Positions 42,968 to 51,482 of a DNA stretch of 64,000 nucleotides are shown piece after piece. The translations under genes were made by a program, and so were the position numbers. Below the pieces are notes generated by a model. The model saw only the letters and a list, made by a program, of their open reading frames with translations. It was not told the origin of the DNA and ran no database searches. Source of the stretch: an uncultured Lachnospiraceae bacterium. Its GTDB lineage: Bacteria; Bacillota; Clostridia; Lachnospirales; Lachnospiraceae. The stretch lies in NCBI GenBank assembly GCA_910579285.1, contig CAJTTT010000001.1, positions 62,001 to 126,000 of the forward strand, given 5' to 3'. The stretch's first letter is position 1, and every line of letters starts with the position of its first letter.

Positions 42968-43803
42968 TTTTATTAGGTGAAATACAGACGTTAACAATTG
43001 CGAAACAGGTGGAGTTCGGCGTCTATCTGAGCGATGGAAAAAACGAGGAGGAGAGAGTCCTCCTGCCGAAAAAACAGGTGCCGGAGGGCGCGGTAAACGG
43101 AGACGAAGTGGAGGTTTTCGTCTACCGGGACTCCAAGGACAGGCTGATTGCCACCACAAACAGGCCGAAAATCACCCTGCACGGGGTGGAGAGACTGCGG
43201 GTGGCCCAGGTGGGAAAGATCGGCGCCTTTCTGGACTGGGGATTGGAGAAGGACCTGCTTCTGCCCTTTAAGGAGCAGACCAGAAGAGTGTCTGCCGGGG
43301 AGGAGTGTCTGGCGGCGCTCTATATTGACAAGTCGGACAGACTCTGCGCCACGATGAACGTATATCCCTATCTGAAAACGGACAGCGGCTACACGAAGGA
43401 CGACAGAATCAGCGGGACGGTTTATGAGATCAGTCCAAATTTTGGGGCGTTCGTAGCGGTGGACGATCGGTTTTCGGGACTGATACCGAAACGGGAGCTT
43501 TATGCGAATGTGGCGGTGGGTGATACGATAAACGCCCGCGTCACAGCGGTGAAGGAAGACGGAAAACTGGATCTGAGCATCCGCGAGAAGGCGTATCTGC
43601 AGATTGCCGGGGATGCGGAGAAGGTGATGCAGGTGATTGACAGCTTTGACGGGGTACTGCCCTTCAACGATAAGGCATCGCCCGAGGTGATCCGCCGGGA
43701 GATGCAGATGAGTAAGAATGAATTTAAGCGGGCGGTGGGAAACCTGTTAAAGGCGGGAAAAATTACAATCACGGAGAAAGCGATAAGACGTAATGACAAG
43801 TAA
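42964..43803 (+). CDS. CvfB-like S1 RNA-binding protein
   Basis: 279 residues. The architecture matches the CvfB/YitL family: N-terminal S1-like barrels (LGEIQTLTIAKQVEFGVYLSD; RVAQVGKIGAFLDWGLEKDLLLPF), a third S1 domain (ISGTVYEISPNFGAFVAVDDRFSGLIPKRE) and a C-terminal winged helix (SPEVIRREMQMSKNEFKRAVGNLLKAGKI). In Staphylococcus CvfB binds RNA and affects virulence regulators; here only RNA binding can be inferred. ATG 42964 overlaps the thioesterase stop as ATGA. It overlaps the CPBP protease gene by 11 bp. Confidence 0.92.
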   Translation: MILLGEIQTLTIAKQVEFGVYLSDGKNEEERVLLPKKQVPEGAVNGDEVEVFVYRDSKDRLIATTNRPKITLHGVERLRVAQVGKIGAFLDWGLEKDLLLPFKEQTRRVSAGEECLAALYIDKSDRLCATMNVYPYLKTDSGYTKDDRISGTVYEISPNFGAFVAVDDRFSGLIPKRELYANVAVGDTINARVTAVKEDGKLDLSIREKAYLQIAGDAEKVMQVIDSFDGVLPFNDKASPEVIRREMQMSKNEFKRAVGNLLKAGKITITEKAIRRNDK

Positions 43804-44836
43804 AAGAGCGAATTGGTTGTTTTTCACTATCATACTGGTGCATCTGGGCGTGGTGGCGTTTCTGATTTTTGGAGTGGACGTTCTCCCCGACAGCATTGTG
43901 CTGAATTTCCTGCTCAGTCAGGGGATACTGATGATCCCGACGCTTTTGTTTCTGCTGATTTTCGAGCGCAGACAGCGGAAACATGAGGCAGCAGCGTTTC
44001 ACAGGGTTAAGATTTCCTCACTGCTGATGATTGCCCTGTGCACGTTTCTGATTATGCCGCTGGTCACGGTTCTCAATACGCTGACCATGTTTTTTACGGA
44101 CAACGCGGTGGCGGCACTGGAGGGGGATATCATAAGCACGCCCTTCCCGGTGATGCTGTTTATGATCGGCATCTTTGGGCCTTTCTGTGAAGAATTTGTT
44201 TTCCGGGGCGTGATATACGGAAGCTACAGACGGGGCGGAGGATACGGGAATAACGCATGTTATACTGAGCCGGGCAGGCATGGCATTTCGGCGATTCTTC
44301 TGTCTGCGGGGCTTTTTGGACTGATGCATATGAATTTTAACCAGGCGTTATATGCCTTTGCGATCGGCATTTTTCTGGCGCTTCTGGTGGAGGCGGCGGG
44401 AAGTCTCTGGGCTTCTGTTTTCTGCCATATGTTTTTTAATTCCTGCCAGGTGGCGCTGATGTATGTGTCGGGAAGCATTCTGGAAAGCGTGTACGGTCAG
44501 GCCGTGAATGAGGCGGCAGAGCAGCTGACAACACAGGAACTTCTGGCGGCGCTCTCCGTCTATCTGGTGATCGCGTCAGTGATGACGCCCATCGCGGCCT
44601 GCGTTATCGTGTGGATTGCGAAGAACGAGGGCCGGCAGCAGGTGTTTAGGGAGCTGTTTTGCCGGAAGGAAAGACGCCCGGTCCGCCCGGAGAACCAACA
44701 GCTTCCCCAGTGGAATGGGCAGCTTCAGCCCGTGCAGCCGGAGCCGGCTCGGACCGACTACCTGCTGAGTGCACCGCTGGTCATAGCGATGGTGCTCTGT
44801 CTGGGGTATATGAGCCTGGAACTGTTTTTGCTCTAG
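43793..44836 (+). CDS. CPBP family intramembrane glutamic endopeptidase
   Basis: 347-residue polytopic membrane protein of the CAAX-protease/bacteriocin-processing (Abi) family. The catalytic motifs are readable: CEEFVFRGVIYG (EExxxR), FGLMHMNFNQ with the first His, and SVFCHMFFNS with the second. About eight membrane helices are visible. A proline- and glutamine-rich linker (PVRPENQQLPQWNGQLQPVQPEP) precedes the last helix. ATG 43793 lies inside the CvfB-like gene end. A bidirectional terminator follows. Substrate unknown. Confidence 0.93.
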   Translation: MTSKRANWLFFTIILVHLGVVAFLIFGVDVLPDSIVLNFLLSQGILMIPTLLFLLIFERRQRKHEAAAFHRVKISSLLMIALCTFLIMPLVTVLNTLTMFFTDNAVAALEGDIISTPFPVMLFMIGIFGPFCEEFVFRGVIYGSYRRGGGYGNNACYTEPGRHGISAILLSAGLFGLMHMNFNQALYAFAIGIFLALLVEAAGSLWASVFCHMFFNSCQVALMYVSGSILESVYGQAVNEAAEQLTTQELLAALSVYLVIASVMTPIAACVIVWIAKNEGRQQVFRELFCRKERRPVRPENQQLPQWNGQLQPVQPEPARTDYLLSAPLVIAMVLCLGYMSLELFLL

Positions 44837-44864
44837 GGAATGTCTGGTTTCTGTCTATGCGTAC

Positions 44865-44900
44865 AAAAAAATAACGACCCGGATGGGCCGTTATTTTTTA
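44865..44900. terminator. Bidirectional terminator between CPBP and YjfB-like genes
   Basis: AAAAAATAACG pairs with CGTTATTTTTT, plus three inner G-C pairs (CCC/GGG) around GGAT. With A-runs and T-runs on both sides it can end the + strand CPBP transcript. Its 3' end overlaps the last bases of the YjfB-like gene, so it can also serve that minus-strand transcript. Confidence 0.85.
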
Positions 44901-45089
44901 GACTGTCATATCAAAGTTTCCGCCGATGTGGGGATTGACGGACAGTTCCATTGCCGCCGCGTCCATCATGCCGACAACCTGACTGCCTGTGGTTTCCGCC
45001 TGATCCAGAGATTTGGCAAGCATCGCTACGCCGAAGGCGTCATTTGTTCTGGCGCTGGACATGGCCATAGATAATCCTGCAATATCCAT
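44898..45089 (-). CDS. YjfB family protein (putative motility-linked small protein)
   Basis: 63 residues. The sequence MDIAGLSMAMSSARTNDAFGVAMLAKSLDQAE and the ending HIGGNFDMTV fit the YjfB family (formerly 'putative motility protein'), small soluble helical proteins of unknown function. ATG at 45089 on the minus strand follows AAGGTTAGGTGA. It is convergent with the CPBP gene and divergent from the CdaR-type regulator. No flagellar gene is in the window. Confidence 0.8.
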   Translation of the reverse strand: MDIAGLSMAMSSARTNDAFGVAMLAKSLDQAETTGSQVVGMMDAAAMELSVNPHIGGNFDMTV

Positions 45090-45116
45090 AAAATCACCTA
45101 ACCTTTCTTCTTTCCT

Positions 45117-45146
45117 ATTTTATCATACTTTCAGCCGCGGTAACAA
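45117..45146 (-). promoter_or_regulatory. Candidate promoter of the YjfB-like gene
   Basis: Minus strand TTGTTA (45141-45146), an 18-bp spacer, and TAAAAT (45117-45122), about 25 bp before the start codon. The rest of 45150-45336 holds A/T-rich sequence with a TAAAAT at 45251-45256 that may serve the divergent regulator gene; no other structure is evident. Confidence 0.5.
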
Positions 45147-45336
45147 TATGCAATTTTAACAATGCCATGAAATCCTTGGAATCGCCAAAAATGTTAAAAT
45201 ATACACAAAAAATTCACGAATGCAGGTAGATTTTTTTGTAAATATAGATTAAAATAGAAGCTAGCTTTTGCTTTTTCAGAAATTATGGGGCTGAAAGGCA
45301 TAGTGAATTGTTACGAAACATAAGAGGGGTGGGGGA

Positions 45337-46425
45337 ATGATTTCAAATCAGATATTGCAGAATACGATAGAAGGTCTGAAAGGAATTGCCAGGGTGGAGC
45401 TTTGCGTCATGGACGTGGACGGGAAGGCGGCGGCCATGACGACCGAGGAGATGGAGCGGTGTGGCAGAGCGGCCGCTGAGTTCGCTGAGTCCCCGGCTGA
45501 TTCGCAGGAGATCCAGGGGTATCAGTATTTTAAGATTTTTGATGAGCAGCAGCTGGAGTATATTCTGGTGGCGGGCGGTGTCGGTGAGGACGTCTACATG
45601 GTAGGGAAGATGGTGGCGTTTCAGATCCAAAATCTGCTCATTGCCTACAAGGAGCGGTTTGATAAGGACAATTTCGTGAAAAACCTGCTTCTGGATAATC
45701 TGCTTCTGGTGGATATATACAGCCGCGCGAAGAAGTTACATATCCAGACGGACGTCAGGCGTGTGGCGCTTATTGTGGAGACGGACAATGTCAAGGACTG
45801 TAACGCCCTTGAGAGCGTGCGGGCTTATTTTGGCGTGAACAATAAGGACTTTATTACGGCTGTGGACGAGAACAATGTCATTGTGGTGAAGGATCTGTCT
45901 GAGGATGACAGCCCCCGGGAGATCGAGCGGTGCGCCGCTGCGGTGGCGGCTTATCTGCGCAAGGAGAGTTTTAAGAACGTCCGCATTGCCTACGGCACGG
46001 TGGTAAATGAGATCAAAGGCGTGAGCAGTTCCTACAAAGAGGCTAAGATGGCGCTGGATGTGGGGAAGATTTTCTTTGGTGAGCGCGATGTCATTGCTTA
46101 CAGCGAACTGGGTATCGGCCGCCTGATCTACCAGCTTCCGATTCCCCTGTGCAAGATGTTTATCAAAGAGATTTTTGATGGCAGGAGTCCTGACGAGTTC
46201 GATGAGGAGACGCTTGTCACGATCAATAAGTTCTTTGAAAACTCCCTGAACGTGTCAGAGACGTCCAGACAGCTTTTTATCCACAGAAATACGCTGGTTT
46301 ATCGTCTGGATAAGCTGCAGAAGAGCACGGGACTGGATCTGCGGGTTTTTGAGGACGCCATCACATTTAAGATCGCGCTGATGGTTGTAAAATATATGAA
46401 ATATATGGAGTCGTTTGAGTTTTAA
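45337..46425 (+). CDS. CdaR/PucR-type helix-turn-helix transcriptional regulator
   Basis: 362-residue regulator. The N-terminal part is an unassigned sensor region (about 1-100), the middle a GGDEF-like degenerate domain typical of CdaR, and the C-terminal 60 residues hold the PucR-type HTH: FENSLNVSETSRQLFIHRNTLVYRLDKLQKSTGLDLR. CdaR-like proteins usually respond to sugar acids or nucleobases; nothing here fixes the ligand. ATG 45337 follows AGAGGGGTGGGGG, a strong RBS. ftsE starts 30 bp after its stop, which makes co-transcription with ftsEX possible and unusual. Confidence 0.88.
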   Translation: MISNQILQNTIEGLKGIARVELCVMDVDGKAAAMTTEEMERCGRAAAEFAESPADSQEIQGYQYFKIFDEQQLEYILVAGGVGEDVYMVGKMVAFQIQNLLIAYKERFDKDNFVKNLLLDNLLLVDIYSRAKKLHIQTDVRRVALIVETDNVKDCNALESVRAYFGVNNKDFITAVDENNVIVVKDLSEDDSPREIERCAAAVAAYLRKESFKNVRIAYGTVVNEIKGVSSSYKEAKMALDVGKIFFGERDVIAYSELGIGRLIYQLPIPLCKMFIKEIFDGRSPDEFDEETLVTINKFFENSLNVSETSRQLFIHRNTLVYRLDKLQKSTGLDLRVFEDAITFKIALMVVKYMKYMESFEF

Positions 46426-46455
46426 ACAGAAGAACAGAAGTAGGAGAGAAGAAAC

Positions 46456-47187
46456 GTGGCAGTAAAGAAGAGAAGAAAAGGCCCTGTGGTGGAGAATGAA
46501 ATCATCAATCTGACGAATGTGAGCAAGGCTTACTCGACCGGCGCACCGGCCTTAAAGGACGTGAATCTGCACATAAGCAGGGGCGAGTTTGTCTTTATCG
46601 TGGGAGACAGCGGATCGGGAAAATCTACCCTGATCAAGCTTCTGCTGAGAGAACTTACCATCAGCAGCGGTTACATCAATGTGATGGGCTATGACCTCAC
46701 CAAGATCAAGCACAGGAAGATCCCGAAATTCAGAAGAAATCTGGGCATCGTGTTTCAGGACTTCCGTCTTTTGAAGGACAGGAACGTCTATGAGAATGTG
46801 GCTTTTGCCCAGCGCATCATCCAGAAGTCAAATAAGGAAATTAAGAAAAACGTGCCCAGCATTTTAGCTATTGTGGGACTTGCGGGCAAATATAAGGCGA
46901 AGCCAAGGCAGCTTTCCGGCGGTGAGCAGCAGAGAGTGGCTCTTGCCCGCGCGCTCGTGAACCAGCCTACGATTCTGCTGGCGGACGAGCCTACGGGTAA
47001 TCTGGATCCGAAAAATTCATGGGAGATTATGAAACTTTTGGAGCAGATCAATGAAAATGGAACGACAGTTATCGTTGTTACCCATAACCGCGAAATTGTG
47101 AATGCGATGCAGAAGCGCGTGGTAACCCTGCGCCGCGGCGTCATTATCAGCGACGAGGAAAAGGGAGGGTACATCGATGAGGATTAA
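46456..47187 (+). CDS. ftsE: Cell-division ATP-binding protein FtsE
   Basis: ATPase of the FtsEX complex, which couples cytoplasmic signals to peptidoglycan hydrolases outside. 243 residues with Walker A GDSGSGKST, Q-loop VFQDFR, signature LSGGEQQRVALARAL, Walker B ILLADEPTGNLD and the H-loop VVTHN. The N-terminal basic extension (MAVKKRRKGPVVE) is slightly longer than usual. The start is GTG 46456 after AGGAGAG. ftsX starts 11 bp before the ftsE stop. The downstream M23 hydrolase is the likely output of the complex. Confidence 0.95.
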   Translation: MAVKKRRKGPVVENEIINLTNVSKAYSTGAPALKDVNLHISRGEFVFIVGDSGSGKSTLIKLLLRELTISSGYINVMGYDLTKIKHRKIPKFRRNLGIVFQDFRLLKDRNVYENVAFAQRIIQKSNKEIKKNVPSILAIVGLAGKYKAKPRQLSGGEQQRVALARALVNQPTILLADEPTGNLDPKNSWEIMKLLEQINENGTTVIVVTHNREIVNAMQKRVVTLRRGVIISDEEKGGYIDED

Positions 47188-48073
47188 TACATTTTTCTAC
47201 ACGCTTAAGCAGGGCTTTCGCAATATATTCCGCAACAAGCTCTTTTCGCTGGCGTCTATAGCAACCATTGCGGCCTGTCTTTTCCTTTTTGGCATTTTTT
47301 ATGCGGTACTTGCGAATTTCCAGCATATCGTGAAGAATGCGGAGGAGGGTGTCTCTGTCTGGGTTTTCTTTGACGAGGGAATTGAAGATGTGCGGATACA
47401 GCAGATCGGGGATATGATTGCGAAGCGCCCCGAGGTGGCGAAGATGGAGTTCATTTCCGCGCAGGAGGCGTGGGAAGGTTTCCGGGATGAGTACCTCGGC
47501 GAGTACGGCGACGGCTTTACGGAGAACCCGCTGGAAAATTCCGCCAACTACCAGGTGTACCTGAATGATGTGTCCATGCAGTCCGCGCTGGTGACGTATC
47601 TGGAGTCCATAGACGGCGTGCGGATGGTGAACCGTTCGGAGCTGGTGGCGACTACGCTGACAGGAATCAACGCGCTGATTGCCTATGTCTCTGTAGGCAT
47701 TATTGCGATTCTTCTTGCGGTATCCATCTTCCTGATCAGCAATACCGTGGCGATCGGCATTTCTGTCCGCAAGGAAGAGATTAATATTATGAAATACATC
47801 GGAGCCACCGACTTTTTCGTCCGCTCCCCCTTTGTGGTGGAAGGCATTATGATCGGTCTGATCGGGGCGGCTCTGCCGCTCGGCTTCATCTACACGATTT
47901 ATAATGTTGTTCTGGCTTATGTGACGGATCGGTTTCCGCAGCTTTCCTCCCTCCTGAGCTTTGTCCCGGTAGGGGAGGTCTTTCATGTGCTGGTTCCCAT
48001 ATCTCTGGGACTGGGTGTGGGCATCGGTTTTCTCGGGAGTATCGTGACGGTGAGAAGACATCTGAGAGTGTAA
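47177..48073 (+). CDS. ftsX: Cell-division protein FtsX
   Basis: Membrane partner of FtsE. 298 residues with four membrane helices: one after the N-terminal NTFFYTLKQGFRNIFRNKLFSLASI, an extracellular loop of about 120 residues (GVSVWVFFDEGIEDV, EFISAQEAWEGF), and three C-terminal helices with the FtsX domain motif SNTVAIGISVRKEEINIMKYIGATDFFVRSPFVVEG. The extracellular loop is where hydrolase partners dock in Streptococcus and E. coli. ATG 47177 overlaps ftsE by 11 bp. A secreted M23 peptidase with coiled coil follows after 59 bp. Confidence 0.95.
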   Translation: MRINTFFYTLKQGFRNIFRNKLFSLASIATIAACLFLFGIFYAVLANFQHIVKNAEEGVSVWVFFDEGIEDVRIQQIGDMIAKRPEVAKMEFISAQEAWEGFRDEYLGEYGDGFTENPLENSANYQVYLNDVSMQSALVTYLESIDGVRMVNRSELVATTLTGINALIAYVSVGIIAILLAVSIFLISNTVAIGISVRKEEINIMKYIGATDFFVRSPFVVEGIMIGLIGAALPLGFIYTIYNVVLAYVTDRFPQLSSLLSFVPVGEVFHVLVPISLGLGVGIGFLGSIVTVRRHLRV

Positions 48074-48132
48074 CGGCCGCAGGGGTAAATGAGCGGCGGC
48101 GTTTGTGAGTCTGACTATATAGAGGTTACAGC

Positions 48133-49362
48133 TTGAAAAGAGATATGCAGAAGAGGATTAAAAAAATAATAGGTGTTACGGTATGTCTTGCACTCGTGCT
48201 CTCCTGCGCGGTGCCGGGACCTTCCGTACAGGCGGTTACCAGCGAGAGTATCCGGGAAAAAGAGCGGGAAATCCAGAAGGCGAAGGAGCAGGTTTCCGGC
48301 TTAAAGAGCAATCTGACTGACGTGGAGAAACTGAAAAAGGAGCTGGAGCAGTCAAAAAGCGATCTGACGGCCTATGTCCAGCAGTTGGACGGACAGCTTG
48401 CTGACATACAGGAGAACATCGCACAATATAATACAATGATTACCGAAAAAGAGGAAGAGATCGAGGAGACGGCCAGAGATCTGGATGAAGCGCAGTCGAG
48501 ACAGGAGCAGCAGTATGAAGCCATGAAGAAGCGCATCCAGTTCATGTATGAGCGCAGCGATTCCTTCTATATGGAAACGCTTTTCGGTTCCAACAGCATT
48601 GCCGGGATTGTAAACCGCGCCGATTATATCGAGGCGCTGTCCCGCTATGACAGAGATAAGCTGAATGAATATGTGGAGACACGCAAGTATGTGGAGCTCT
48701 GCAAGGAAGAGCTGGAGGTGGAAAAGCAGCTTCTGGACGAGGCCAGAGAGGCGGTAGAACGTGAGGAGGCCAATGTCAACAGTCTGATCGGGGAGAAAGA
48801 GGCCCAGATTGTTTCCGTCAGCGGAGATATTGCCAATAAGGAAGCGGCGATCAAGGAGTACGAGGCGATGATTGCCCAGGAGAACGCCGAGATTGCCGCA
48901 TTGGAGAAGGCAGTGGCGGAGGAGAAGGCAAGGCTGGAGGCGGAGAACGCGCAGGCCAGAGTCTATAATGGCGGCATGTTCGCGTGGCCCTGTCCGAGCT
49001 ATAAGCGGATTTCTGACGAGTACGGAAACCGCATTCATCCCATTCTCGGCACCCAGCAGTTCCATAACGGCCTGGATATGGCGGCGCCTTCCGGCAGCCC
49101 CATACTGGCGGCCTATGACGGAGATGTGGTGGCGGCGGCCTACAGCAGCAGCATGGGCAATTATATTATGATTGACCACGGCAGCGGACTTTACACCATT
49201 TACATGCACTGTTCCGCCCTGTATGTTTCCAAAGGCCAGTCCGTTTCCAAAGGCCAGAACATTGCGGCGGTAGGCTCTACCGGGCGTTCCACAGGCCCGC
49301 ATCTGCATTTCAGCGTGCGTCTGAACGGAAGCTACACCAGCCCGTGGAATTATTTAAAATAG
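48133..49362 (+). CDS. M23 family peptidoglycan hydrolase with coiled coil (EnvC-like)
   Basis: Secreted 409-residue endopeptidase or amidase activator. Signal peptide (IIGVTVCLALVLSCAVPGPSVQA) ends near residue 36; residues 40-275 are a long coiled coil; residues 285-409 are a LytM/M23 domain with His311 and Asp315 in HNGLDM and His390/His392 in HLHF. The intact zinc motifs suggest an active peptidase, unlike E. coli EnvC. The coiled coil is the part that binds the FtsX loop in EnvC and PcsB, and the gene follows ftsX. The start is TTG 48133 with GAGGT upstream; ATG 48145 is an alternative, four residues shorter. Confidence 0.92.
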   Translation: MKRDMQKRIKKIIGVTVCLALVLSCAVPGPSVQAVTSESIREKEREIQKAKEQVSGLKSNLTDVEKLKKELEQSKSDLTAYVQQLDGQLADIQENIAQYNTMITEKEEEIEETARDLDEAQSRQEQQYEAMKKRIQFMYERSDSFYMETLFGSNSIAGIVNRADYIEALSRYDRDKLNEYVETRKYVELCKEELEVEKQLLDEAREAVEREEANVNSLIGEKEAQIVSVSGDIANKEAAIKEYEAMIAQENAEIAALEKAVAEEKARLEAENAQARVYNGGMFAWPCPSYKRISDEYGNRIHPILGTQQFHNGLDMAAPSGSPILAAYDGDVVAAAYSSSMGNYIMIDHGSGLYTIYMHCSALYVSKGQSVSKGQNIAAVGSTGRSTGPHLHFSVRLNGSYTSPWNYLK

Positions 49363-49416
49363 CATGGGAAATATAGGGAAGATTTAAGTATATTGTGTAT
49401 AAGGAGATGACCTTAC

Positions 49417-50772
49417 TTGGATTCGAGAAACAATAACAATCGTTACTATAATGATTATCCCTGCTCGGGAGACGGCCGCCAGACCAATCCTTATTACAAC
49501 AATGGCGGCCCGGCCGGCTATAACGGCGGCCCTGTTCCCCAGCCGCCCGATCCCGGGAATGGAAAAGGCGGCGGCAGTTTTCTTTTGGGACTGCTGTTTG
49601 GTATTTCTCTGTCGGTTCTGCTCGGCGGTTTTGCCTTTGTGGGCATGAAGGTCTATGAGGCGGTGGACAGCAAGAACGTGGCGAAAAAAGGGACGGCTTC
49701 CAGCGTTGTCAGCGAGGAGACGGAAAAGAAGCTTGAGGCGATCGAGGAAGTGATTGACGAGTATTATTATCAAGACGGGGATATCGATGTGGACGCCATG
49801 ACGGAAGGCATGTATGCAGGCATGGTGAGCGCGCTGGGCGATCCCTATTCCGTATATTATACGGAGGAGGAGTGGAGCAGCCTCATGCAGGATACGGCCG
49901 GTATTTATTATGGCATCGGCGCGTATCTGATGATAGATCCCAATACGGGTCTCGGAAAAATATCGGGCGTTATCGAAAATACCCCCGCTGAGGAGGCGGG
50001 CCTTCGTGCAGATGATCTGATTTACCTTGTGGACGGGGAGAGCACTATGGGACTGGAGCTGTCCGAGATTGTGTCCCGCGTGAAGGGGGAAGAGGGGACG
50101 AAGGTTCACCTTACCATCTACCGGGAGGGAGAGAGCGATTATCTGGAGATAGACGTGGAGCGGCGCAAGATTGAATCTCCCACGGTTAAATATGAGATAC
50201 TTGAAAATAATATTGGATATATTCAGATTACCGAGTTTGACGATGTGACCACCGATCAGTTTACGGAGGCGCTGGCCGTGATCAAAGGCTCCGGCGCGAA
50301 GGGACTTATTCTGGATCTGCGCGGCAATCCGGGCGGCAGTCTGAACGTGGTGGTGGACATCGCCAGACAGATCCTGCCCAAGGGGCTGATCGTCTATACC
50401 GAGGACAAATACGGCGAACGGGATGAGTATACATGCGATGGCAAACATGAGCTGGATATGCCGATGGCGGTGCTTGTGAACGGCAATTCCGCGAGTGCGT
50501 CAGAGATTCTGGCCGGTGCGATCAAGGACTATGATAAGGGAACGCTGGTAGGAACGACTACCTTTGGGAAAGGAATCGTCCAGCGGGTGCTGCCTTTGAC
50601 TGACGGCACCGCCCTGAAACTTACGATCAGCGCGTACTATACACCGAAGGGCAACAATATCCACGGAGTCGGTATCGAGCCGGATGTGGTCTGCGAGTTC
50701 GACAGCGATGCATACTATGACGAGGATGTGGATAATCAGTTGGATAAGGCGGTGGAGATTCTGGGGGAGTAG
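49417..50772 (+). CDS. S41 family C-terminal processing peptidase (CtpA-like)
   Basis: 451-residue membrane-anchored serine protease. N-terminal Asn/Gly/Pro-rich cytoplasmic tail (residues 1-50), one membrane helix (FLLGLLFGISLSVLLGGFAFV), then a PDZ domain (about 165-250, GAYLMIDPNTGLGKISGVIENTPAEEAGLRADD) and the S41 domain with the Ser360-Lys385 dyad in NGNSASASEILAG and TTFGKGIVQ. The start is TTG 49417, supported by AAGGAGAT upstream. It follows the M23 hydrolase by 54 bp; CtpA-type proteases elsewhere degrade or process cell-wall hydrolases, so a regulatory link is plausible but inferred. Confidence 0.93.
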   Translation: MDSRNNNNRYYNDYPCSGDGRQTNPYYNNGGPAGYNGGPVPQPPDPGNGKGGGSFLLGLLFGISLSVLLGGFAFVGMKVYEAVDSKNVAKKGTASSVVSEETEKKLEAIEEVIDEYYYQDGDIDVDAMTEGMYAGMVSALGDPYSVYYTEEEWSSLMQDTAGIYYGIGAYLMIDPNTGLGKISGVIENTPAEEAGLRADDLIYLVDGESTMGLELSEIVSRVKGEEGTKVHLTIYREGESDYLEIDVERRKIESPTVKYEILENNIGYIQITEFDDVTTDQFTEALAVIKGSGAKGLILDLRGNPGGSLNVVVDIARQILPKGLIVYTEDKYGERDEYTCDGKHELDMPMAVLVNGNSASASEILAGAIKDYDKGTLVGTTTFGKGIVQRVLPLTDGTALKLTISAYYTPKGNNIHGVGIEPDVVCEFDSDAYYDEDVDNQLDKAVEILGE

Positions 50773-50816
50773 GCGGTCAATAATTGCGAAAAAGGCTGTT
50801 GTTTACAAAAGATTGA

Positions 50817-50845
50817 TTGACTGGCAGTAATGAGTGTGGTACACT
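50817..50845 (+). promoter_or_regulatory. Promoter of the three-gene SecB-like/nuclease-like cassette
   Basis: TTGACT (50817-50822), 17-bp spacer, TACACT (50840-50845). GTGTG (50834-50838) and CACAC (50850-50854) flank the -10 box as an inverted repeat and could be an operator. The leader before ATG 50953 is about 100 nt. Confidence 0.65.
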
Positions 50846-50952
50846 GAATCACACCGACATACAATAAGAAAAAAGATACGATTTGCTTGCTCTTTTGGAA
50901 TAGAGGTACAAAAACAGGCCATGCTATCTGTAAAGAGAAAGTAGGGGAAGAC

Positions 50953-51438
50953 ATGAAGAAGGAAAAATTGCTTGAGACTGTAAAAAACTGGGAAATTGGC
51001 GGTACGGAGTTCGCAGAATTTTTTCAGTATTATATGAAGTGCAGAGAATATCTGCGTCAACAGTGCGAGGATGAGCTTTGTACAGACAGAGATCGGAACA
51101 TGATCGGGAAACTGGAGTTTTGGCTGGAGGAAGAAGGATTGTCGTATTTTCAGCGAACGCTGGATCAGACCCCTGCCGATATGGCGGATAAGGTGAAGAA
51201 TTTCGCAAGACTGTACCAGTTTTTGCTGGAGAACTCTCAAAACAATGTGGAAAAGCTGATAGATCATATGTTTTATATACCTGGGCGTTTTGCAAATGAT
51301 TTTGCGGCAACGCAGACAGAGATGATTGGCAGAATAGAAGGGGTGGTCGGCGGCTTTGAACGAATCATCGCAAACGAATACAGCTTTATCGGGAACCTTG
51401 AAAAAGGTTCCCTGTTTTTTGCACATTTGGCATCGTGA
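50953..51438 (+). CDS. Hypothetical helical protein, first gene of the accessory cassette
   Basis: 161 residues, not recognised. The composition suggests an all-helical cytosolic protein: no signal peptide, no membrane segment, no zinc or nucleotide motif. Visible blocks are FAEFFQYYMKCREYLRQQCEDELC and ARLYQFLLENSQNNVEKLIDHMFYIPGRFAND. ATG 50953 is chosen because GTAGGGGAAG lies just upstream; the open frame from 50887 lacks an RBS. It follows the cassette promoter, and the SecB-like gene starts 44 bp after its stop. The A/T-richer codons differ from the ftsEX side, which fits acquisition by transfer. It may be an antitoxin, sensor or adaptor, but nothing proves it. Confidence 0.7.
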   Translation: MKKEKLLETVKNWEIGGTEFAEFFQYYMKCREYLRQQCEDELCTDRDRNMIGKLEFWLEEEGLSYFQRTLDQTPADMADKVKNFARLYQFLLENSQNNVEKLIDHMFYIPGRFANDFAATQTEMIGRIEGVVGGFERIIANEYSFIGNLEKGSLFFAHLAS

Positions 51439-51482
51439 ATAACGCGTGCTGTTAATATGGAAATAAAAAGGAGGACAAACAG

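Noticed and set aside
44898..45146. SigD-type promoter for the YjfB-like gene
   Set aside because: A TAAA box is present, but the GCCGATAT-like box is poor; a sigma-A-like promoter fits better.
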